Notes: generated from the letters alone by a model not told the origin. 38,416 bases of DNA from Methanobacteriota archaeon (GCA_018667575.1 JABIUA010000007.1:1-38416), one strand, 5' to 3'. Positions 1-9,864 are shown, numbered from the stretch's first letter. Numbers and translations are program-made.

Positions 1-618
1 CCAAAACTCAACAGCTGACTCGCTTTCTTTTTTACAACGAGCCAACTTTGTGTATCGAGATTCACACCTCCTGCGGTGGGATTCGTTTTCAAGCCAAATA
101 CTCTGCATTTTATTATTATCTTTAGAGAGTTCCATCATCGCAATATGTGCTTTTTTCCCAGATTCTAATAATTTGTCAGCCTTTATTCTCATCTCTTCCA
201 AGTCATCCGCGATGTTCTTTGAGCCGACATTCTTAGATGCCCAACCTTTGTGCTCGACAATTTCAGATTGTAGATTTTCAATAACTTTTAACTCATTTTC
301 GATTTCTTTCACATTCTCTATTTTGCTAAGTTTATCAAATTGATTTTCAGAATTAGCATCGGATAGAACTTTTAATTCTGCAATGATTAAATTGGCAGAT
401 GTTTGTGCATCATTGCGCTCTTTCTTTAGGCTAGAAACCTTTGAAATTAAATCATCTCTTTTCGCTCTCGAATCCTTGGCTAAATTAGCAGCAATTTGTC
501 TTTCTTCCTGTCGCTTTGCTATTTGAGGAGGTAATGACTGAACTATGTTTTCACGACGATGAAGAATCGCTTTCGCCAAGAATTCGGGCGAAACTGCGAG
601 TAAGTCTCGTGGAGTCAT
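1..618 (-). CDS. Coiled-coil protein (COG1340-like), C-terminus cut by window edge
   Basis: Reverse-strand frame open from ATG at 618 to the window edge (MTPRDLLAVSPEFLAKAILHRRENIVQSLPPQIAKRQEERQIAANLAKDSRAKRDDLISKVSSLKKERNDAQTS...). Heptad-rich and K/E-rich. Absent from the supplied ORF track. Confidence 0.75.
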   Translation of the reverse strand, partial: MTPRDLLAVSPEFLAKAILHRRENIVQSLPPQIAKRQEERQIAANLAKDSRAKRDDLISKVSSLKKERNDAQTSANLIIAELKVLSDANSENQFDKLSKIENVKEIENELKVIENLQSEIVEHKGWASKNVGSKNIADDLEEMRIKADKLLESGKKAHIAMMELSKDNNKMQSIWLENESHRRRCESRYTKLARCKKESESAVEFW

Positions 619-669
619 ACATCCGGGCCAGTTTTCAACGTTCAATAAACATGGCGCAGGAGTCCTTTT

Positions 670-3240
670 GTGCGTGAAGGTGAAGAACCCCCTAATCTTA
701 GGGCATGTGTGGGCGTAATTGATAGAGGGTCTAGACTCTACTACATCTTAGTAATTATTTTGCTTGTATGTCCTTCATATGTGCCGTTTGTAGCGGCTAG
801 TTCGGATGGAATTTCCATTGTAAATAGTAGTATTTCCTTGACAGACTTTGAAAAAATTGACGCCTCAGATTATGAAATAAAATTTGATATTGAACTGATT
901 GGCAATCCTAGCGGGCCAAGTTCCGAGGTTAATATTTCATTCCAAATGGATACTATTTCCGGTGAATCATTGGCCAGTTTCGAACAAAATCATTCTTTAT
1001 CTACGGGTCAGTTAGTAGAGGTATCACATAATTTCACAGAAATTCCTTTTGGATATGTAGTAATTTCAGTTTCCATGAGTGGCGATGTGGCTTCGTCAAA
1101 TCCTACGCATGTTTCATCTTTCCAAAGGACTTTACAGAGACTAAATCCGTTGGATATATCGGTTGGTCAAAGTGATTCAATTCTTGTTGAAGGTATAGAT
1201 TCAATCGGTCAAAATACAGGTAACCTTTCAGTTAATGATGGGGATTATGTCCAACTTCAAGTTCCGGTAATTAATGATGGGGATTACGATTGGAGCGGCT
1301 TTATTACAGTTAATTTGACTGACTCAAATGGTTTTGAAAATACCACCTCTCAATTGTTTTCTGTTGATGCAATGCAGACAAGTATTTACTTTTTCAACTC
1401 CACAATAACTGTCGCTGAAGGGCCGATAACTGTTCATATTTGGCTGAATGATTCGGGTGATGGAGATATTTCCGACGAATATGCAAGCTTTATTTCTACA
1501 ATCAATCCTCCACCTTTGCCAATAATTTACTTACTCCTTGAGGAAGTTACTTCTGAAATTGTCGCTGGTGAAGATATGTCTTGGAACCTCAATGTTACTA
1601 ATTCTGGAACTGTTCCATTCGATGGAAATGTGACATGTGAATTTGAGGAGTCATTATTATTGGATGATATTTTGACATTAGATTCAAGTTCACAATCGGA
1701 TATAGCAATATCAACAACTGCAAGACCAGGTGTTCTTTCATGCATGGTTCAAGGTGATAGGATTTCACAAGCATCAGTATCTCACACCAGTATCACTTTG
1801 TCTGTCGAATCAGCAGAATTTGAAACGGCGGGTGGAGACATACCGGCGTCATTACTCGGTCCTTGGCATGAAGGTGATGATGTCAGACTATCGATACTAG
1901 TTAGAAATCATGGTAGTAAGACTGGAAATGTCAAAATTATTTGTGAAGTAGCCGGTATCTCATATTCGGGAGCTTCAATTCAGTTAGGAGTGGATGAGGC
2001 TGGAGAAATATTTGTTGACGTTCCTATGATGGATAGTGGTTTGCAAATGCTAAATTGGAGTCTACAATCGTCAGATGGTGCAATAGACTCTGGCTTGTTG
2101 GGTACATTGAATATCTCTGTAGAGCAGAGGCAAACGGTGGAGATATCAATTTCCAGTGTTTCATGGGATGAACAAAAAGGATTGTCTTTTGGATGGGGGG
2201 TTACTCTATCGGAAGGAATTAACCGTGATGTGAGGGTGAGACTTGGTTACATTGATTCAATGGAGGAATCATTCTTGGTAGATACGGTCATGTCATTGAA
2301 TCCTGGACTTACAGAGGGCAACATCGATGTTGGATTTATTGATGCAGAAAAGGTAATTGTAAGGGCGAATGAAGTAGATTGGGTTGCCGGATTTGGCTTT
2401 AAATCATTAAATTTAGATACTCCCCAAGACAGGGCTATTTACTCCATTTCTTTCGACCCACAAAGTACTCCTAATCGACCTGTTGCAGGTGATTCAGCTA
2501 GCGTCAAAATCAATCTTGCTAACACTGGTATAATTTCTGGCTCACAAGGTACACTGATTCTCCGCACCAGCACAGGAGTGTTAATCGGAGAGCGAGATAT
2601 AAGCCCGCTTGGTCCTGAAAGTACGAAGACTGAGCAATTTACGTTAGGCGATTGGCCTTCGGGCGACGAGGTTTCTTTGGTCGCTTCATGGCAAGTTTCC
2701 CGTCAGGTTCTTACCGCAGATGAGATATTCATTTCTTCATCAACTCAAACCGAAGATGAGTCATCAGGAGTTACAGATTTCTTTCCCGGTATATTGGGCG
2801 GTTTAGCATTAGCAGCAGTAATTATTCTAGTTGTTAGAATTATTAATTCGAGGCAAGGGCAAGAGCCGACTACGGCAAAAAAGAAACCAGTGAAGACTTC
2901 GAGTGATTCCAAACCAGAATTATCAGATGTTAAAATTCAGATAGGTTGCCCTGAATGTTCAAGGCAACTTAGGATTCCTTCAAATTACTCAGGTTCTGTA
3001 AGGTGTCCGGATTGTAATCATAATTTTGATGTCGATGATGACAGTGAAGAACAACTGGACGACGATGAAGACGATATTACTGAAATAACAACGCAACAAG
3101 AACCCGATGAAGTCAAGGAAATTAATGATGGTAAAATCGAAGTCGGATGCCCTGAGTGTTCACAAACACTTAGAATTCCAGAATCATATTCTGGTTCGGT
3201 TCGATGTCCAGCATGTAAGAATATCTTCAAGTCGGAGTAA
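670..3240 (+). CDS. Secreted, membrane-anchored protein with CARDB-like beta repeats, one C-terminal TM and two cytoplasmic CxxC zinc ribbons
   Basis: 856-aa ORF; N-terminal hydrophobic segment (YYILVIILLVCPSYVPFVAAS), TM GILGGLALAAVIILVVRII, then GCPECSRQLRIP..RCPDC and GCPECSQTLRIP..RCPAC. Start codon uncertain (GTG at 670). Confidence 0.85.
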   Translation: MREGEEPPNLRACVGVIDRGSRLYYILVIILLVCPSYVPFVAASSDGISIVNSSISLTDFEKIDASDYEIKFDIELIGNPSGPSSEVNISFQMDTISGESLASFEQNHSLSTGQLVEVSHNFTEIPFGYVVISVSMSGDVASSNPTHVSSFQRTLQRLNPLDISVGQSDSILVEGIDSIGQNTGNLSVNDGDYVQLQVPVINDGDYDWSGFITVNLTDSNGFENTTSQLFSVDAMQTSIYFFNSTITVAEGPITVHIWLNDSGDGDISDEYASFISTINPPPLPIIYLLLEEVTSEIVAGEDMSWNLNVTNSGTVPFDGNVTCEFEESLLLDDILTLDSSSQSDIAISTTARPGVLSCMVQGDRISQASVSHTSITLSVESAEFETAGGDIPASLLGPWHEGDDVRLSILVRNHGSKTGNVKIICEVAGISYSGASIQLGVDEAGEIFVDVPMMDSGLQMLNWSLQSSDGAIDSGLLGTLNISVEQRQTVEISISSVSWDEQKGLSFGWGVTLSEGINRDVRVRLGYIDSMEESFLVDTVMSLNPGLTEGNIDVGFIDAEKVIVRANEVDWVAGFGFKSLNLDTPQDRAIYSISFDPQSTPNRPVAGDSASVKINLANTGIISGSQGTLILRTSTGVLIGERDISPLGPESTKTEQFTLGDWPSGDEVSLVASWQVSRQVLTADEIFISSSTQTEDESSGVTDFFPGILGGLALAAVIILVVRIINSRQGQEPTTAKKKPVKTSSDSKPELSDVKIQIGCPECSRQLRIPSNYSGSVRCPDCNHNFDVDDDSEEQLDDDEDDITEITTQQEPDEVKEINDGKIEVGCPECSQTLRIPESYSGSVRCPACKNIFKSE

Positions 3241-3280
3241 CTTGGGATATGTTGAAAGGGTAATTCGTCCTAGACAATGT

Positions 3281-3943
3281 ATGAGCACAGGGCACTTTCA
3301 GGAGTTTGAAGATGAGTATCTTGAGACTATGTATGAATTTTATGAAAGAGAACCCGAAGAAAGAGTCAGGACAGGGTCACTGGCAAAATCTCTCAAAATT
3401 TCACCAGCATCGGCAACAGAGATGGTTCAAAGACTTGCATCTAAGGGCTTTCTTGACTATGTTCCTTACAAGGGTTCGATGCTAACCGAGAAGGGATTGG
3501 AGCATGGAAAAATGATGAAGAGACGTCACCGTCTTGCAGAAGTCCTTCTAGAGCACCTACCTTTCGAAGGAAACCACCATGAGACAGCATGCCGTTTAGA
3601 GCATGCGATAGATGATGATTTGGATGTAGCATTGTCTGTCTACTTGGGAAATCCTACTTTAGATCCTAGTGGGAGAAATATTCCAGATATCAAGGATGAT
3701 TTATCGTCTAGATTAGTTACAAGTTCTGCTAACTTGTGTGAATTATCTAGCTTAAAGGATGGCCAGAAAGGTAGTATTTCGATAATCTCATTATCTCTCG
3801 AGGATATTGAGATTCTAGGGAAAATAGGTCTTAAGTTAGGTACTGAAATTGTCAATGATGGTCAAAATCGATTTGTTGAATCTGGTGATATAATTCAAGT
3901 AACTAAATCTCTGGCAGAAAATATAATTCTAGTTTTGGCTTGA
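3281..3943 (+). CDS. DtxR/MntR-family metal-dependent transcriptional regulator with FeoA-like C-terminal domain
   Basis: ATG at 3281 within ORF 3107..3943. Winged helix (GSLAKSLKISPASATEMVQRLASKGFLDYVPYKGSMLTEKG), metal-site residues RHRLAE, NHHETACRLEH, and a C-terminal SH3/FeoA-like region. Confidence 0.9.
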   Translation: MSTGHFQEFEDEYLETMYEFYEREPEERVRTGSLAKSLKISPASATEMVQRLASKGFLDYVPYKGSMLTEKGLEHGKMMKRRHRLAEVLLEHLPFEGNHHETACRLEHAIDDDLDVALSVYLGNPTLDPSGRNIPDIKDDLSSRLVTSSANLCELSSLKDGQKGSISIISLSLEDIEILGKIGLKLGTEIVNDGQNRFVESGDIIQVTKSLAENIILVLA

Positions 3944-3945
3944 TA

Positions 3946-3963
3946 TGACATTAATTGATGTCA
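3946..3963. promoter_or_regulatory. 18-bp near-perfect inverted repeat TGACATTAATTGATGTCA, candidate operator
   Basis: TGACAT and ATGTCA are exact reverse complements around TAATTG. It starts 3 nt after the DtxR-like stop and lies 33 bp upstream of the ATG at 3996. Confidence 0.5.
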
Positions 3964-3995
3964 ATACTTTAGTGTTGAAGTGATTTAGGCCTATC

Positions 3996-5579
3996 ATGGG
4001 AGATGAAGATTTGGCTACCTCTTTTGAAGAAGCGGACGATTCAGTCGAGGCTTCCAAAGAAGACGCTGAACACAAGTCTTTGTCAGAATCTGTTGAGAGG
4101 ATGAAAAAGAAAACTATGACCTCCATGAAAAAATGGAATGATGAAGAATTCCTCTATGCTCTGGACAGACAACTGATTAGCTCTGGAATCAGGTTGCTAT
4201 TGTTTTTACCGGCCTTTGCAATACTTGCTTTTTTCGGTGCATGGTCACAGGCTACAACATCTCCAGATTGGTGGAATGACTTTGTAGAGCCGTCAATAGG
4301 TCAAAGTTTCGCATCTATCCTTGTAGTATTGGTATTTGTTATTCTCTTAGGATACATCTTCTCCATGGCAGTTCACCGTCACCGGGTAAATCTCAGCATT
4401 ATGAACTTCAGAAACAAAGTGAAAGAAGCTGAAGAATTACACTTATCTGTAAGATCATTGCATGGATACGACCCACTGGAAAAGTTACTAAACAAGTCTG
4501 CATCGAAGCATTTCTTTGCTTTAATTTACTCTATGTTGGCCATACTTTCAATTTCAGCGATTTTCTTCTATGGTATACAGTCTGATACAGGGCGTAACTT
4601 TCTTCTCTTGTCCTTTTCTTTCACTGTTCTATCTCTCGGTCAGCACATATATACTCGTAGTTCACATTTCAATATGGCTAAAAGAACTGGATTACTCAAT
4701 TCCTACCAACCTCCAGTTCATCCATCGACACTTGATATGGTTCTAAGTGATTTAGTTAAATCACAACTGGACCCACTCCTTAAAACAGATTATGATGCAT
4801 TTGTCAAAGATGTTGAGAAGCATGTTAAAAGGGGTACAGAGCCTAGATTTGCTAGGGAAAAGATGATGATGATTCTGTATAAGCATTCTAAGGGTCTAGA
4901 TTTATCTTCAGTATTTGATGAGTTTGGAGAAATTCTAACCAAGAATGGAGTTCAATTCGTAAAAGAACATCCAGTTTTTACTATCGAGCAATGGTTGACA
5001 ATAATTGAACACATTGAAATTAGAACTCCAGCATTCTTTAGAATGATAGGTCGTATCGAAGAGGACCTTTCTGCCGGGCGAAAGACTCTCAGAGATGGAA
5101 TTGTTTTCGAAGTTGATATGGAGAATATAGTTCACAAGAAGGCTAATCTATTCACCTTCATGCATAATTTATCAGATGAATCTCGTACTCTTGTTTTGCG
5201 TGTACAATCTCCAGATTTTAGGCCGCATGATTTGGCTATGACCTATAGATTGGAGCCTGGTGAAACTAAGTGGTGGCCCGATGAGGCCGTTCCAATTGCG
5301 CAAAAGGGTAATGACGATATTTTAGCAGTTATGTCCGGTCTTCTAAGAGACGGAACAGTGGCATGGCAAACTATGCTGCCAGAAAGATACGGCGAAGCGA
5401 CAGTATCGGTGAGATTGGAAGAGGTAAGTGGAGAATTATTGATTGGTTCTCAAATGAACGTAAGAATTCGTCCTGAATTTAAAGAGCGTATTAGGTCTAC
5501 CAGTTCATTGATTTTATCACTAATTGGTGTCGCAGGAATTATTGCTGCATCAGCGATTGCAATATTCAATTTCGTATGA
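3996..5579 (+). CDS. Uncharacterised multi-TM membrane protein
   Basis: 527-aa ORF; acidic N-terminus, hydrophobic segments LLLFLPAFAILAFFGAW, FASILVVLVFVILLGYIFSM, FFALIYSMLAILSISAIFFYG, and a C-terminal TM LILSLIGVAGIIAASAIAIFNFV. Confidence 0.85.
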   Translation: MGDEDLATSFEEADDSVEASKEDAEHKSLSESVERMKKKTMTSMKKWNDEEFLYALDRQLISSGIRLLLFLPAFAILAFFGAWSQATTSPDWWNDFVEPSIGQSFASILVVLVFVILLGYIFSMAVHRHRVNLSIMNFRNKVKEAEELHLSVRSLHGYDPLEKLLNKSASKHFFALIYSMLAILSISAIFFYGIQSDTGRNFLLLSFSFTVLSLGQHIYTRSSHFNMAKRTGLLNSYQPPVHPSTLDMVLSDLVKSQLDPLLKTDYDAFVKDVEKHVKRGTEPRFAREKMMMILYKHSKGLDLSSVFDEFGEILTKNGVQFVKEHPVFTIEQWLTIIEHIEIRTPAFFRMIGRIEEDLSAGRKTLRDGIVFEVDMENIVHKKANLFTFMHNLSDESRTLVLRVQSPDFRPHDLAMTYRLEPGETKWWPDEAVPIAQKGNDDILAVMSGLLRDGTVAWQTMLPERYGEATVSVRLEEVSGELLIGSQMNVRIRPEFKERIRSTSSLILSLIGVAGIIAASAIAIFNFV

Positions 5580-5634
5580 TTTTGATTTATTCTAATTTGC
5601 ATAGCATTGAAATGGAGTATGCATACGACACGAC

Positions 5635-6639
5635 ATGCGCGGCAAGTTTGGGGAAGGCGAAGAGAAGCCGGATAGTGATCTGCGAGAGCAATTACATGCA
5701 ATGGAATCTAGAGTTCGCAAGATGCGAGAAGTTAGAAATAATTTCAATGATCAAGCGAAGGTCGCTGCAGATAAGAGAAATTCAGTTCAATCCCAGTACA
5801 AAGAACACAAGGAAAAAATTGACTTAGTTTTAGCAGAAGTAAAGGCTATTCGTGCTGAAATCAAGATGTTCAAGCAGAAGAGAAATGCAATACAAGCACA
5901 GATGAAGAGTCTATTTGTTAGGCATAAAGACAGTCGAAGTGAGCATGGTAAGAAACGTGATGCTTCAACCGAATATGCTCAATTGAAGCATGAAGTCGAT
6001 GCACTCGAAAAGAAGTTCGAAACATCATCAGTTGGAATCAAAAAAGAAAAAGAGATGGTTGAAAAAATCAAGAGATTTTCTAAGAGAATCGAAGAACTTG
6101 AACCTGAAGTTGCTAAATTTGAATTGGTAAGTGTAGATTTAACCGACTTAGATTCTGCAATTAAAACGCTCAAAGCAGAAGCAGATGCGGCACATAACGC
6201 AATGATTGAAGCAGTTGGGAGAGTAAATGAAAAGTCTCCTGAAGTTGATGAAGTATTTGCTCACAGAGACTTTTTGAAATCTGAAGGCGATAGATTCCAT
6301 CTTGAATTCGTTGGACTAAAGGAGAAGGCGAATGAAGTTCACAGTAAGATTGACGAAATGATGGTTGATGTCAACAAGGCTCGAGAAGAATTGAATATGG
6401 CTCGTCAAGAACGTAAATCTTGGATGGTTGACCATAACAAGTCAATTGATGAAGTAATGAAAACAGGCGCTCAATCAGATGATGTTGCTGAGTCTCTAAC
6501 AAAACAACTCCTAGAAACTGGTAGTCTGACCTTTGGTGGTATAAACAGTGAAGATATGCGCACCTCAGGTTCATCTAGCAAATCCAAGAAAAAGAAAAAC
6601 ATGCGTAGAGTAAACATGAATGCATCTAGAAAGAGATGA
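5635..6639 (+). CDS. Coiled-coil protein (COG1340-like), basic C-terminus
   Basis: 334-aa ORF with long helical K/E heptads and tail SSSKSKKKKNMRRVNMNASRKR. Similar in style to the partial protein at 1..618. Confidence 0.8.
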   Translation: MRGKFGEGEEKPDSDLREQLHAMESRVRKMREVRNNFNDQAKVAADKRNSVQSQYKEHKEKIDLVLAEVKAIRAEIKMFKQKRNAIQAQMKSLFVRHKDSRSEHGKKRDASTEYAQLKHEVDALEKKFETSSVGIKKEKEMVEKIKRFSKRIEELEPEVAKFELVSVDLTDLDSAIKTLKAEADAAHNAMIEAVGRVNEKSPEVDEVFAHRDFLKSEGDRFHLEFVGLKEKANEVHSKIDEMMVDVNKAREELNMARQERKSWMVDHNKSIDEVMKTGAQSDDVAESLTKQLLETGSLTFGGINSEDMRTSGSSSKSKKKKNMRRVNMNASRKR

Positions 6640-7706
6640 GTGATTACATGTTTGGCGTCATAATGGCTGGCGGTCAAGGTTCGAGGTTGTATCCACTAAC
6701 TGCTAATAGGCCAAAACCAATGGTCGAAGTGATTGGTCGACCTGTTATTGAATATGTCAAAGATGCAATGGTGGACGCTGGTGTCAGCAATATCATTGTT
6801 ACTACAGGATACAAAGGAGATATGCTTGAAGAATTGGTCGATGGCTGGTGTTCTGAAGAATCGCAATTAGAATCATCAGTGAATCAGGAAAGTACTCCGA
6901 TGGGCACTGCTGGAAGTGTTAGGCTTCTTCTCGACCAACTTCAAGATACTTTCATCGTAGGTTCTGGGGATTCAGTACTTTCTTGTGACCTGAAGAAATT
7001 AGTCGAACGTCACAAAACTTCCAATGCTAAAGTAACTATGGCTCTTTGGGAAGTGGAAAATCCTTCGGAGTTTGGAATTGTTGGTTTATCAGAGCAACAA
7101 TCAGGTGAAGTCGATGGCTCTTTAGAAGAAGGTTATGTTGTTCGATTTAAAGAGAAGCCTAAAGCAGAAGAGGCATTTAGTAACGTGATTAATGCAGGTT
7201 TGTACATTATTGAACCCGAAGCATTAGCACTCGTACCTGAAGGTGAAAAGTATGATTTCAGTAAACAATTATTTCCTAAATTATTGGAGATGGGATGGCC
7301 CATTTATGCTAAGAAAATAGATGGAGTTTGGTTTGACGTAGGTTCACCCGGTGAACTCATTAGGGCTCAGCAGGTTTTGATGTCCAGCAGAGATTCTCTA
7401 CCGTTTCCAATGCCCAAGGGCAAAGTTATCGGTTCTAATGGATTTGAATTTGAAGATTCAGATTCAAAGGGTGAAAATCAGGGTAGTGTAATATCAAGTG
7501 GTGTTTGCACTGGAGAACATTCCATAATCTCCAATTCTTTGATAATGTCACGCTCTGTGGTTGGAGATAATTGTAAAATTGAGAAGTCTGTTATTGGCCA
7601 AAATGTATCAATTGAGGACTCATGCTCTCTTTCCAACTGTGTTATTGGAGATAATGTGGTAGTGGAAAAGGGTACAATCTTAGAAAATTCTAAGTTAGGT
7701 GTATGA
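6636..7706 (+). CDS. NDP-sugar nucleotidyltransferase (glucose-1-P thymidylyltransferase / mannose-1-P guanylyltransferase-like) with left-handed beta-helix C-terminus
   Basis: MAGGQGSRLYPLTANRPKPMVEV signature; C-terminal hexapeptide repeats (VVGDNCKIEKSVIGQNVSIEDSCSLSNCVIGDNVVVEKG). Confidence 0.92.
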   Translation: MSDYMFGVIMAGGQGSRLYPLTANRPKPMVEVIGRPVIEYVKDAMVDAGVSNIIVTTGYKGDMLEELVDGWCSEESQLESSVNQESTPMGTAGSVRLLLDQLQDTFIVGSGDSVLSCDLKKLVERHKTSNAKVTMALWEVENPSEFGIVGLSEQQSGEVDGSLEEGYVVRFKEKPKAEEAFSNVINAGLYIIEPEALALVPEGEKYDFSKQLFPKLLEMGWPIYAKKIDGVWFDVGSPGELIRAQQVLMSSRDSLPFPMPKGKVIGSNGFEFEDSDSKGENQGSVISSGVCTGEHSIISNSLIMSRSVVGDNCKIEKSVIGQNVSIEDSCSLSNCVIGDNVVVEKGTILENSKLGV

Positions 7707-7718
7707 AGTATTTATGGG

Positions 7719-7726
7719 TATAAATA
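7719..7726 (+). promoter_or_regulatory. Archaeal TATA box (TATAAATA)
   Basis: TATAAATA centred about 28 nt upstream of the ATG at 7751, spacing expected for a leaderless transcript. Confidence 0.5.
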
Positions 7727-7750
7727 AAATATTAATTGATATCCGGCGAA

Positions 7751-8002
7751 ATGTTTCATATGTCTACAGGTGCCGGTAATCCCTATCGCTCTTACAACAG
7801 AACTTGGGAAGAGATCGAGAAAATGCTCGAAGAAGCTGAAAAGAGATTGGTTCAGTGGAAAGAATGGTACGAGCAGTGCCGTAAGACGGGCGACTTGGAT
7901 GGTATGAAGGAATCAGCAAGAACTCATAAAGCCCTACAGGGTGTTGTTAAAACATTGAAGTGGACTCTCGGCGAAGAGGGAATCGAAAACCCTCTAGAGT
8001 GA
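7751..8002 (+). CDS. Small helical protein of unknown function
   Basis: ATG at 7751 preferred to TTG at 7736 because of TATA spacing. MFHMSTGAGNPYRSYNRTWEEIEKMLEEAEKRLVQWKEWYEQCRKTGDLDG... Confidence 0.7.
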   Translation: MFHMSTGAGNPYRSYNRTWEEIEKMLEEAEKRLVQWKEWYEQCRKTGDLDGMKESARTHKALQGVVKTLKWTLGEEGIENPLE

Positions 8003-8004
8003 AT

Positions 8005-8994
8005 TTACCAACCACGTTGGTCGAGTCTAACTTCGAGAGTATCGAGTTCGTCGCCAACCATTGCAGAACCTAGGGTCATGCCCATAGCTTCGGCTACTTT
8101 GGCACCATCATCATAGTGTGCAGTCGCCATTACAATTGCATCTGCCATCGTCTTTGGGTCTTCTGATTTGAAAATCCCTGAACCTACGAATACTCCGTCC
8201 ATTCCCATTCTCATCATCAGTGAAGCATCAGCAGGGGTTGCGATTCCACCCGCTGAAAAAGTTACTACAGGTAGTCTTTGCATTTTCTTTACATCGTTTA
8301 GTATAGAGGCTACCTCATCATGCATAGTTTGGTTTATCTCGCCAAATGGTGTCATGTTATATTTGCCTGGAAGTTTAGATTTATTGGATAGAACTCTGTA
8401 TCTATCGATAATGTGACTTGCGGCATCTGAGATACCTGCCTCGTCGAGTAATTGCATTTGACGAATTTCTTGGTCGATGATACGTGCATGTGTGACAGCA
8501 GCTACTACATTTCCGGTACCTGCTTCCCCTTTTGTTCGAATCATGGATGCTCCTTCCCAGATACGCCTAACGGCTTCTCCAAGTTCAGTGGCACCACAAA
8601 CAAATGGTATTTCGTAGTCTTTCTTATTGATATGGAAAAATGGATCTGCTGGTGTTAGTACTTCCGACTCATCGATCATGTCGACGCCCATCGATTCCAA
8701 TATCCTTGCTTCTCCATCATGACCGATTCTAGATTTAGCCATTACTGGAATGGATGTACAATCTAGAATTCCTTGAATCATGTCTGGATGGCTCATTCTG
8801 GCAACTCCGCCGTCCCTGCGAATATCTGCTGGTACCCTTTCGAGTGCCATGACCGCGACTGCGCCGGAGTCTTCAGCAACTGCTGCCTGTTCTGGATTGA
8901 CTACATCCATGATTACTCCACCTTGCTGCATTCTAGCAAAGCCTCTTTTCACTAAGTCGCTACCGTTTCTTAATTGATTAAAATCTACTGACAT
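8005..8994 (-). CDS. pdxS: Pyridoxal 5'-phosphate synthase lyase subunit PdxS
   Basis: Signature [55 protein letters not shown]...[28 protein letters not shown]. Confidence 0.98.
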   Translation of the reverse strand: MSVDFNQLRNGSDLVKRGFARMQQGGVIMDVVNPEQAAVAEDSGAVAVMALERVPADIRRDGGVARMSHPDMIQGILDCTSIPVMAKSRIGHDGEARILESMGVDMIDESEVLTPADPFFHINKKDYEIPFVCGATELGEAVRRIWEGASMIRTKGEAGTGNVVAAVTHARIIDQEIRQMQLLDEAGISDAASHIIDRYRVLSNKSKLPGKYNMTPFGEINQTMHDEVASILNDVKKMQRLPVVTFSAGGIATPADASLMMRMGMDGVFVGSGIFKSEDPKTMADAIVMATAHYDDGAKVAEAMGMTLGSAMVGDELDTLEVRLDQRGW

Positions 8995-9021
8995 TGAAAA
9001 AACTCCAAATTTGAGGTATGC

Positions 9022-9297
9022 TCAATCGGCAAGAACTGGTGAATCGCCTTCTGCAATTTCTGCATCTACCGATTCATCTGCATTTCTATCAATCCATGCT
9101 TCTTCGCCGTCAGGGACGTCGATGTCAGCAAAGATTGCATCTACTGGGCACTCCGGAATACATGCTCCACAATCGATACATTCGTCTGGGTCTATGACTA
9201 GGTAAGTCTCTGCTTCTCTGAAAGCTTCAACTGGGCATACAGCGACGCATTCTTGGTACTTGTGATCTACGCAACCTGATGTTACAACGTGTGTCAT
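9022..9297 (-). CDS. 7Fe/8Fe-type ferredoxin
   Basis: CVDHKYQECVAVCPVEAF and CIDCGACIPECPVDAI cluster motifs with an acidic tail. Confidence 0.92.
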   Translation of the reverse strand: MTHVVTSGCVDHKYQECVAVCPVEAFREAETYLVIDPDECIDCGACIPECPVDAIFADIDVPDGEEAWIDRNADESVDAEIAEGDSPVLAD

Positions 9298-9370
9298 TAT
9301 TACTCCTCATTCAGCGTAAACGCCCTCAATACTTAATCCCTTGTGAAGTGCCTAACCAAAAAATTAGCAG

Positions 9371-9811
9371 TCAATTAGACGCAGCACTCTCTTTTGCTAG
9401 ATTTAGTATGCCTTCAGCTTCTTCTAATACAGACTGTCCAGGATATACTTCCAATTTGGTTTGACCTTTGATAGATTTGGTTTTTGACGAAACTATTACC
9501 GCCTCACCTTGAATTAGTTCATCCAACCCTAGCCGGAAGTGTAGCGTATTGCTTTCATCGAGTCTGTCTTCTAATGATGAAATAAGTATGTCTAGATTTT
9601 GTGAACCTAATTTAGCGAGAGATTGAATCGCAATTTTATTTTTCTTAGTCGTTGCACTGATAAGATGGATTGGTGAACCATAGTACGAGGTTGTTTTCTC
9701 AATATCTACCAATTCGTCGTTTGCAATTAATTCAGAGATTGCACTAGCGATTAGTACTTCATCTTCCAAACCACTTGCAGTAACTCTCCAAGTCAGGTGA
9801 TGTACTCCCAT
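9371..9811 (-). CDS. Archaeal RNA-binding protein, COG1325 (predicted exosome-associated)
   Basis: HHLTWRVTASGLEDEVLIASAISELI...TTSYYGSPIHLISATTKKNKIAIQSLAKL...LHFRLGLDELIQGEAVI. Confidence 0.75.
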   Translation of the reverse strand: MGVHHLTWRVTASGLEDEVLIASAISELIANDELVDIEKTTSYYGSPIHLISATTKKNKIAIQSLAKLGSQNLDILISSLEDRLDESNTLHFRLGLDELIQGEAVIVSSKTKSIKGQTKLEVYPGQSVLEEAEGILNLAKESAASN

Positions 9812-9864
9812 ATTTAGGTCTCATATTTTCTCATTCAATAGTTTAACGAAGGTATTTTATCAAA

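Noticed and set aside
50-343. 97-aa plus-strand ORF in the track
   Set aside because: Antisense to an uninterrupted minus-strand coiled-coil ORF (1..618) with more protein-like composition.
3107-3280. N-terminal extension of the DtxR-family ORF
   Set aside because: Overlaps the zinc-ribbon end of the previous gene in another frame; ATG at 3281 gives the canonical DtxR start.
8168-8977. Several short plus-strand ORFs
   Set aside because: Antisense shadows of the pdxS coding sequence.
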